From Candidatus Choladousia intestinavium (GTDB lineage: Bacteria > Bacillota > Clostridia > Lachnospirales > Lachnospiraceae): DNA of 53,130 bases. A program made the translations under genes and the position numbers. Positions 33,617 to 40,200 of this stretch are shown in pieces. The stretch covers positions 1 through 53,130 of the forward strand of contig DVGK01000117.1 in the NCBI GenBank assembly GCA_018712785.1, read 5' to 3'. The number at the start of each line of letters is the position of its first letter. Position 1 is the first letter of the stretch. The notes beneath the pieces are model-generated. The model saw nothing but the letters and a program-made list of their open reading frames with translations, was not told where the DNA came from and did no database searches.

Positions 33617-33625
33617 AACTCTGAA

Positions 33626-33663
33626 ACGGACTGCCGTACTAAGCAATCAGTACGGCAGTCCGT
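33626..33663. terminator. Bidirectional terminator hairpin
   Basis: A perfect 15-bp inverted repeat (33626-33640 with 33649-33663, 8-nt loop) lies between convergent DUF885 and degV genes. T-rich flanks are modest. Confidence 0.75.
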
Positions 33664-33669
33664 TCTGTG

Positions 33670-34542
33670 TCAGGGCTGAAATCTTTTAGAACACGTAATG
33701 GCGATAGCCCCCGGTCCGATATGGCAGGCCACGCTCAAAGACAGGGGATCCATCATAATCGTATGGTTTGGAAATACCTCCTGTACTTCTTTTTTCCAGA
33801 TCTCGGCCTCTGTCAGATCTGTTCCTGAATAGGCCAGTGAAATCTCTATGTCCTCTGCATTCTCTTTGGCGTGAAAACGCTCTCTCATATCCTTCTGAAC
33901 CGCCTCCAGCATGGTGGTCTTGGCTGCCTTCAGAGTACGGCTCTTAGCATACGCGTCCAGCTTTTCACCCTGGATCTGCAGCACTGGCTTCAGCCGCAGC
34001 AGCGTTCCAAGAGCTGCCGCCGCCGGAGTGATCCTTCCTCCCTTCTTCAGGTAATACAGAGTACTCAAAGTAATATAAATACTGGAATCATGCTGAGTGT
34101 CTTCCAGATACTTCTTGATCTGCTCCGCGCTCCATCCAAGGGCGACCATCTCTCTGGCCTCCCTGACTGACAGCTTCTGAGTTACTGAAATTCGCTTATT
34201 ATCCACCACCTGCACTTTTCCCTCAAAGTCGCGGGCAAGGGCCATGGCCGCCTGACAGGAGCCGCTGAGCCCGCTGGACATGGGAATATGCACCACCTGC
34301 TCGTAATCCTGCAGAAGCCTGTCCCAGAGATCCGATATCTCCCCGAGAGCCGGCATGGAGGTACTGATCTCCGCATCCTGCTCCAGGCAGCGGTAAAATT
34401 CCGGCTGCGTCAATGTAATATCTTCGTAATATACTTTTTCATTAATAAAAAACGGCATCGGCACTACAAAAACGCCCCACTCCTTGGCCAGATCCGGCGT
34501 AATGCCGCTGTTGCTGTCTGTTACAATGGCTATCTTCCCCAT
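33670..34542 (-). CDS. DegV family fatty-acid-binding protein
   Basis: A 290-residue protein of the DegV/FakB family, which binds a fatty acid and presents it to the FakA kinase for phosphorylation and entry into phospholipids. Typical features are KIAIVTDSNSGITPDLA, VVPMPFFINEKVYYEDI and HIPMSSGLSGSCQAA, with the TSxP-like STSMP near residue 60. FakA is not encoded nearby. The ATG follows AGGAAGAAA, and the promoter at 34654-34682 is strong. Confidence 0.93.
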   Translation of the reverse strand: MGKIAIVTDSNSGITPDLAKEWGVFVVPMPFFINEKVYYEDITLTQPEFYRCLEQDAEISTSMPALGEISDLWDRLLQDYEQVVHIPMSSGLSGSCQAAMALARDFEGKVQVVDNKRISVTQKLSVREAREMVALGWSAEQIKKYLEDTQHDSSIYITLSTLYYLKKGGRITPAAAALGTLLRLKPVLQIQGEKLDAYAKSRTLKAAKTTMLEAVQKDMRERFHAKENAEDIEISLAYSGTDLTEAEIWKKEVQEVFPNHTIMMDPLSLSVACHIGPGAIAITCSKRFQP

Positions 34543-34653
34543 TTTCTTCCTCCTGTAATTCTGCTGTTTCTATAGTCTTTCGGTTTCTGAACAACACTCT
34601 CTTCTTCAGGACGCCGCGTACAGCTCCTCTGCACTGCCGCTGACAATGGCTTT

Positions 34654-34682
34654 ACTATAACACAAATCACCCTTCTCCGCAA
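34654..34682 (-). promoter_or_regulatory. Promoter of degV
   Basis: Minus-strand -35 TTGCGG (34677-34682) and -10 TATAGT (34654-34659) with 17-bp spacing and a TGTG just before the -10. Confidence 0.65.
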
Positions 34683-34702
34683 TTGGATAATACAGAAACT
34701 GC

Positions 34703-34731
34703 TTGCGTTTCCCTTTATTTGAGGATATACT
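34703..34731 (+). promoter_or_regulatory. Promoter of the DUF1622 gene
   Basis: Plus-strand -35 TTGCGT (34703-34708) and -10 TATACT (34726-34731), spacing 17 bp; divergent from the degV promoter. Confidence 0.6.
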
Positions 34732-34824
34732 GATTCTGACGCAGATATACAAAATTCTGCAGTCCGGAAGCAGTTTCCTTCTGTTTTCCGAAAATCCTTA
34801 AAAATTATGAAAAGGAAGAAAAAT

Positions 34825-35331
34825 ATGGAGATTTTAGAAAGTATTCTGCATTCTTTTGTAAACCTTGCCATGCTTCTGTTTGAATATATCGGAGTCTGTG
34901 TCATCACATTCTCGGGCATCCAGGGCATTGTCAATTACATCCGCAAATCGCCGGACACACGGCTGGTTCTCGCCAACGGACTGGCCATGGGACTGGAGTT
35001 TAAGCTGGGAAGCGAGATTCTCCGCACGGTTATTGTCAGAAATCTGGATGAAATCTATATCGTAGCCGGCATCATTGCCCTGCGGGCTGTGCTGACCTTC
35101 CTGATTCACTGGGAAATTAAAAATATGGAAAAGCTTGAACTGGTTAACAGCACCGCCCAGGATTCTTCTGAACCGGAGGCCGAGGATGATAACCAGGCTT
35201 TGTTTGCTGCCGATCCGAAGGCTGCCGATAAAGAAGCTGCCGTAAAAGAAGAGACTGCCGAAGAAGAGAAGGATCAGGAAACACCCCGGGAACCTTCCGC
35301 GAAAGCAGAGACAGAATCCCGGGATGACTGA
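34825..35331 (+). CDS. DUF1622 membrane protein with acidic C-terminal tail
   Basis: A 168-residue protein. Residues 1-105 form the DUF1622 domain with two or three membrane helices (FVNLAMLLFEYIGVCVITFS, then ANGLAMGLEFKLGSEILRTV and IYIVAGIIALRAVLTFLIHW). The remaining 60 residues are an acidic, Ala/Glu/Asp-rich tail (EPEAEDDNQA, KEETAEEEKD) likely exposed and disordered. The function of DUF1622 is unknown. The ATG at 34825 has AAGGAAG at 7 nt; an ATG six codons upstream lacks a ribosome site. The stop is 3 nt from the convergent spmB stop. Confidence 0.85.
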   Translation: MEILESILHSFVNLAMLLFEYIGVCVITFSGIQGIVNYIRKSPDTRLVLANGLAMGLEFKLGSEILRTVIVRNLDEIYIVAGIIALRAVLTFLIHWEIKNMEKLELVNSTAQDSSEPEAEDDNQALFAADPKAADKEAAVKEETAEEEKDQETPREPSAKAETESRDD

Positions 35332-35334
35332 ATT

Positions 35335-35865
35335 TCAGCCGTAAAAAACCTTTGACAGCACCAGGCTGGCTCCGATCCCTCCCAGAGTCGCCAGAAGGGC
35401 TCCCGGCAAAGTGTATCTGGTCTTCGTAATCCTGGCTGTCATAAAATAAATGCTCATCGTGTAAAAAATCGTTTCACAGGAACTCATCATCAGGGACGCG
35501 GTCCAGGAAATTCTGGAATCCGTCCCGTATTCTTTATACAGGTCCAGCAGAAGTCCCGCAGCCGCGCTGTTAGAGAACATGCGGACCAGCGCCAGAGGCA
35601 GCAGCGGAGCCGGAAAGACTTCTCCATCCAGGAGCTTTCCCAGCTGCTCTGACAGAAGGGTAAGAAACCCCGAGGCCCCCAGCACCCCTGCGGCGGTCAT
35701 TAGTCCAATCAGCGTAGGAATAAGCTTAACCGTTGTTCTTATGCCGTCCATCGCCCCGCGGATAAAGCTGTCATACACAGGAATCTTTTTTAAAATCCCG
35801 TATCCGGTGACAGAAAAAACCAGCAGCGGAATCATGCACCGGGAGAGAAAAACCAAAAAAGACAT
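35335..35865 (-). CDS. spmB: Spore maturation protein B
   Basis: A 176-residue membrane protein with a nucleoside-recognition (Gate) domain. SpmB works with SpmA in spore core dehydration and heat resistance in Bacillus and Clostridium. Typical segments are the start FLSRCMIPLLVFSVTGYGIL, then IPTLIGLMTAAGVLGASG, ALVRMFSNSAAAGLL and SSCETIFYTMSIYF. SpmA is usually encoded directly upstream, but here the upstream gene is the PPEP-like protease, so spmB is solitary. The start lacks a good ribosome site: only AGG, 8 nt upstream, at the foot of a long hairpin (35877-35947). Confidence 0.9.
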   Translation of the reverse strand: MSFLVFLSRCMIPLLVFSVTGYGILKKIPVYDSFIRGAMDGIRTTVKLIPTLIGLMTAAGVLGASGFLTLLSEQLGKLLDGEVFPAPLLPLALVRMFSNSAAAGLLLDLYKEYGTDSRISWTASLMMSSCETIFYTMSIYFMTARITKTRYTLPGALLATLGGIGASLVLSKVFYG

Positions 35866-35876
35866 AACAAAAACCT

Positions 35877-35947
35877 GCGGCCTTTTTCCTTACAGTCTAT
35901 TTGTTGCTCCGGTTTTTTAGAACCGGGACTGCAGGGAAAAAGGCCGC
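35877..35947 (-). terminator. Compound hairpin between the protease gene and spmB
   Basis: A 13-bp outer stem (GCGGCCTTTTTCC paired with GGAAAAAGGCCGC), a 5-bp middle stem (CAGTC/GACTG) and a 6-bp inner stem (CCGGTT/AACCGG) are nested in 71 nt. On the minus strand it is followed by AGGTTTTTG and then the spmB ATG. It can serve as terminator for the protease gene and also covers the spmB initiation region. Confidence 0.7.
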
Positions 35948-35982
35948 TTTCTATTTCTTATATTGATTGCTTGTATCTATTT

Positions 35983-36828
35983 TTATTTCCAGAAGGGACC
36001 GTAAACAGACGCCACTTTGGATACCTGACTATCTGTAACTGCCGCAGCGGCTTTCGCCACATAAGCGTAAGTCTCAGGACGGGATGCCTTCAAAGCACCG
36101 GGGTTTTCAACAAAGTTCTTGTAAGACTCCGCGAAATATTCGGAAGCGCTGGAGGTTACGTAAGCTTTATCGGAGCCTGTGTATTTCCCTTTCTCCGCCT
36201 GGTAGATGGACTGAAATTCAGCCTTCTTGTCCACATTTCCCGCCACGAAGGCAACGAAATGTCCCAGTTCATGGTAAATACAGTCGTCGTTCAGCTTCTT
36301 CAGGGTAACGGACTGGTCCTTTGCGTTAAAATATCCGGAATAGCTTGCGCTGCTGTTTACTTTTACGCTGAATCCCAGCTTCTTGAACGCGCTTTTTACA
36401 TTTGAACCTGCTTTGGGAGCCAGATCATAGATATCAGCGCTGGAAGCTCCTGCCACCGCCGTCTTGCTTTTGGTTTTGCTGGAAGAGGTTGTCTTCACTT
36501 TCTTGGTTGTAGTTTTTACATTGGTTCTCACTGTCGTCTTTACAGTTTTTACCTTTGAATTCTTTTTATATGTAGTCTGTACCGTAGTTTTTACTGTCGT
36601 TACCTTTGTGGTCTGCTGATTCTTCTTTGTTGTTTTCTTTGTGGTCTTCTTTGTTTTAGTCTTTTTTACTTTTTTGCTCTTCTTTGCCTTGGAAGACATG
36701 GAAACCTTTTTAGTTGATGTTTTTGTTGTTGTCTTAGATGTAGTCGCTGCATCCGCAGTCATAGTAAAGAGCCCCAGGCATAATACAGCCGTCAGGAGCA
36801 AAATGGCAGACTTCGCCAATTTTTTCAT
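35983..36828 (-). CDS. Secreted zinc metalloprotease, anthrax-lethal-factor/PPEP-like, with Lys/Thr-rich basic region
   Basis: A 281-residue exported protein. A signal peptide (about 1-27) is followed by a low-complexity Lys/Thr/Ser/Val region (about 28-125, e.g. KKTTKKTTKKN, VKTTVQTTYKK). The C-terminal protease domain (about 130-281) has H186-E-L-G-H190, Y223 and E230. The spacing Tyr-7-Glu and the EYFAES segment fit the anthrax lethal factor and C. difficile PPEP-1 zinc sites. PPEP-1 cuts between prolines and releases surface adhesins. Here a class-I c-di-GMP riboswitch precedes the gene and a giant surface protein lies upstream. The ATG at 36826-36828 follows AGGGAGGTATTTTT. Cleavage specificity is not shown by sequence. 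Confidence 0.85.
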   Translation of the reverse strand: MKKLAKSAILLLTAVLCLGLFTMTADAATTSKTTTKTSTKKVSMSSKAKKSKKVKKTKTKKTTKKTTKKNQQTTKVTTVKTTVQTTYKKNSKVKTVKTTVRTNVKTTTKKVKTTSSSKTKSKTAVAGASSADIYDLAPKAGSNVKSAFKKLGFSVKVNSSASYSGYFNAKDQSVTLKKLNDDCIYHELGHFVAFVAGNVDKKAEFQSIYQAEKGKYTGSDKAYVTSSASEYFAESYKNFVENPGALKASRPETYAYVAKAAAAVTDSQVSKVASVYGPFWK

Positions 36829-36974
36829 AAAAATACCTCCCTTGGATTCAAACACCGCTGATATGGGTATTTCTAATCCAGAGAGGCTCTGTACTATTCT
36901 ATTTCCTTACAAAACCGATGCAGATAAAAATGTCTGTGTCTACTTCTGTCGAGTCGCATCGCATGTTCTGGAAA

Positions 36975-37009
36975 TAAAAAACCGTCTATAGATAAATAAC
37001 TACAGACGG
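36975..37009 (-). terminator. Riboswitch-controlled terminator
   Basis: On the minus strand a 10-bp stem, CCGTCTGTAG with CTATAGACGG (37000-37009 with 36982-36991; one G-U), runs into T6 (36976-36981). It lies 42 nt downstream of the c-di-GMP aptamer and 146 nt before the protease ATG. Confidence 0.85.
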
Positions 37010-37055
37010 CTGCCTACACGGATAGTATAATACATCCATATACACATATAACATG

Positions 37056-37128
37056 CGGCAACCGGCTACCATAGTCTTGCGACCTTAGGTCCTCAGCTTT
37101 GCGTCCTTACCTTTCGATAAGTTTGCCC
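37056..37128 (-). promoter_or_regulatory. Class-I cyclic di-GMP riboswitch (GEMM-I)
   Basis: On the minus strand the aptamer starts GGGCAAACTTATCGAAAGGT, with a GAAA tetraloop closing the CTTATC/GGTAAG helix. It continues with the conserved GGACGCAAAGC, then CCTAAGG and CTATGGTAGCCGG, and ends TTGCC, which pairs with GGCAA as P1. This matches the GEMM-I family closely. The P1 3' strand GCCGGTTGCC can instead pair with GGCAGCCGTC (37005-37014), which includes 5 nt of the terminator's first arm. The simplest prediction is that bound c-di-GMP favours P1 and termination, an OFF switch for the protease. Confidence 0.92.
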
Positions 37129-37159
37129 TTAAATGAATTTGTATCTTTTTACGTTTTTT

Positions 37160-37188
37160 ATTGTAATCCAAAAGGGATTATTTGTCAA
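37160..37188 (-). promoter_or_regulatory. Promoter of the riboswitch-protease transcript
   Basis: Minus-strand consensus -35 TTGACA (37183-37188) and -10 TACAAT (37160-37165) with 17-bp spacing. The transcript would begin about 25 nt upstream of the aptamer. Confidence 0.85.
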
Positions 37189-37201
37189 TCCCTTTTGGAT
37201 T
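37165..37201. repeat. Perfect 15-bp inverted repeat spanning the protease promoter
   Basis: AATCCAAAAGGGATT (37165-37179) and its exact complement (37187-37201) flank a 7-bp loop. The repeat contains the whole promoter spacer and overlaps one base of the -10 and two of the -35. On the minus strand no T-run follows, so it is a poor terminator for the adhesin gene; on the plus strand TCTTTTAT follows. Operator or terminator roles are both possible. Confidence 0.7.
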
Positions 37202-37205
37202 TCTT

Positions 37206-40200
37206 TTATCTGTATTTTCTGCTCTTTCTGTAATAAAGAGCTGCTGCCAGACATCCTCCTGAAATTCCAAGGAGAGCAAGGTACCACCCCATGGGGGTCG
37301 GATCTCCGGTCTGGGCCGCTGAGGTCACAGCCCCGTTCTCAGATACGTAGGAACTGTCAAGTCCGTCTCCCGCCATAGAATAAATGCTGGACCAGTCGTC
37401 ATCCGTGCTGGTTCCATAAACCGAATTGATCAGAACGGTCTGCACTTCCCTGGTTTCCCCGTCAAAGGCTGCCCTGGCATTCATCATCCGGACATCGTAT
37501 CCGAATTCCTGGCTGCTCCTTACAAGGTTGCCGTTTTCGTCCACCTCCGCTATATAGATGGTAGCGTTCCGGGCCGTTCCCAGGCTCAGGGAAAGCCGAA
37601 GGGTAACAGCGCTGCTGTTGTTCAGCGTAAGTGGGATGGGATCCGTATAAAGCTGCGTAAAATTCTCATCCCTGAACAGCCCCGCGTAAAAAGTTTCTGA
37701 CACTGAAAGAGACTGCGCTCCCTCAAACACCCGCTTTGTAAGGTAGAGCGTTACCTTGGAGGACCGCTCTCTGTTGGTCACCGTGACTTCTGCCTCCGCT
37801 CCGCGAGTAATAGTCAGGCTTGACTGGTCCATAGAAACCTCATATCCGAAAGTATCATTTCCGCTCACTCTGTTTCCCTGGGCATCCACCTCGGCAAAAT
37901 AATACGTTACATCGCTGTTCCCGGCCAGAAGAATCCTTCGGGTAGCGCTTCCGGACGACGTGTTCTCCAGCGGAATCGGAACAATGGTAGGCGTATCTGA
38001 ATAATTGGATGTTCTGTAAATTCCAATATAGAAGGTATCTGACACGGACAGGGACGCTCCCGCGGAATCCGTCACATTTTTCCGCAGGGTCAGCCGGGCG
38101 GTATACCGGTAGCCCTCCGGAAGGCTACTGTAAATATTCCGGATAATCACCTGACCGGAGGCGGCGCTGCCGCTTCCCAGATGGATCCGTCCGCTGCCGG
38201 TATAGGTGATCCGCCGTCCGCTGCCGGAGGTGAGAACCTGTCCGTACTGGTCGGTCTCCGCAATATAGTATGTCTTTCCCTTTTCCAGGTTCCTGAATAC
38301 AGTGCTGCCGCTGAAGCCCGATACAGTGATCTGCTGCACATCGGAAACCTTCTGGGTGAGCGCCCGGTCGGAAAACAGCGCCGCGTAAAAAGTATAGCTT
38401 CCCTGCGCCGCGTACCTTCCGGCAGAAGTGTCCTGGGCATAAAGCTGATGCTGACCGCTGTACACCTGCTTATAAGCGGTTATTCTCCCATTGCTGGACG
38501 AAGAAACAGCCTGGTTGGTCATCACCACTTCCACCGTCTGGCCATCCGAAACGGTAAACTCCACATCTGGAGAAGCCTGATAGCCTGAAGGCGCCGTAAT
38601 CTGAGACAGATAATACGTCCCTGCGGAAAGCTGGTTGGTCAGAACATAATCCGAGCTTCCTGACCGGAACTGAAGAACCTGTCCGTTTAAATCGAGAACT
38701 CTCCCGCTGGAATCCTTGATCACCATGGATGCGCCGGACAGGCGGTGTCCTGAAGCATTGGTCACCCGGATTCTCACCACTGTATCGGTACACTGCTGGT
38801 TGATGACAGACAGGGACGATTCCGTTCCCGCCGTCACATTTACAGCTCCCCCTGTTCCACCGCCAAAACGAACATTATAGCCGAAGCTCTTGTCTCCTGA
38901 CACCACCGGATTCCCCTGTTCATCCGTCTCCGCCGCGTAAACCGTTCCGCCTGCTTCTGTCATTTTCAGAAGGATGTCTGTCTCCCCGGAAGAGGACTCC
39001 TGTATCTGAAGCTCTGCCGGCGCCGCCAAAAGGGGCTGCGTATGGGCCTGATCCCCATACAGCATGATGTAAAAGGAAGCAGTCACCGGAGTCTCACTTC
39101 CCTCACGGTTCAGCACCTGCTTTGTCACATGGATCTGTGCCTCCCAGCTGAATTCGCCGGAGGGATAGATGCTGTATGTATCTGTCAGAACAAAAGTCTG
39201 TTCAGAAGCGGTTCCCCCAGAGAAAACCACACTTTCTGTCGGTTCCCCCGCAGCATTCTGGAAAGCCCAGGTATAGGACGCCTGTCCGTCTATGGGAGTT
39301 CCGAAGGCGTCTGTCCTGGCCAGATAATACGTCTGGGCCTGACCTGCAGCATTCATTGAAAAAACGGCTTCCCCGGAAACCGCCGTCCCCGGCTCCATAG
39401 TCAGAGTCTTAACATCGCTGCATTTCCTTGTCAGCTCCGGGTCAGAAAACAGGGCCGCGTAAAAGGTCTGGGATCGTTCGGCCGTCAGCGTCTGAGTCCC
39501 GTACATTGCCCGTGCAGTGAGCCTGAGAGTATTTACCTGACTTCCCAGGCGTTCATTAGTCACAGCTACCTCTGTAGTCCTGCCGTCTTCCACAGTAAAC
39601 ATGGTATCTGCCGCCGTTTCATATCCTTCCTGAGCGGAAAGCTGCGACAGATAGTAGTCTCCGGCCGCCAGGCCGCTGATCACAGCCGGCTGCCCGTCAG
39701 CCGTACAGTTTATGTAATACAGAGGATATCCCGCGCCGTCCTTCAGAATGTTCCCCTGGGCGTCCTTAACCACAAAAGCCCCTGTAAGGTTTACAGCTGT
39801 CCCCTGGTCATCTGTTCCTGTCAGTGTCACTTTTACCTGAGAAACCGCGGCAGAATCCCGGTAAACAGGAATCTGAAGAAGGGTTCTCTCCCCGTTCCAG
39901 ATACCGCCCGTACTGTCTGCCGAAACCTCCCCGGACTCATTGACCACCAGATAGACCCTGGATGGAACCAGGTAATTTTCCTGCACATCGGTGGTTTCTA
40001 TATAGTAGACGCCGGAATATCTGAGATTTTCCCCAAGATTGTATGCCTCGTCCCTCGCAAAGGTGTAGGCAGGGGCGACCTCCTGATCCTTCTGATAAAC
40101 GGTATTTCCGTTCTGATCCAGAATCGCTTCCCCGGCTTTGAGAGAGACGGTTCCTGTGATGCTTCTGGACGTGTCCTCTCCATCCGCCAGTTTAAGCTGA

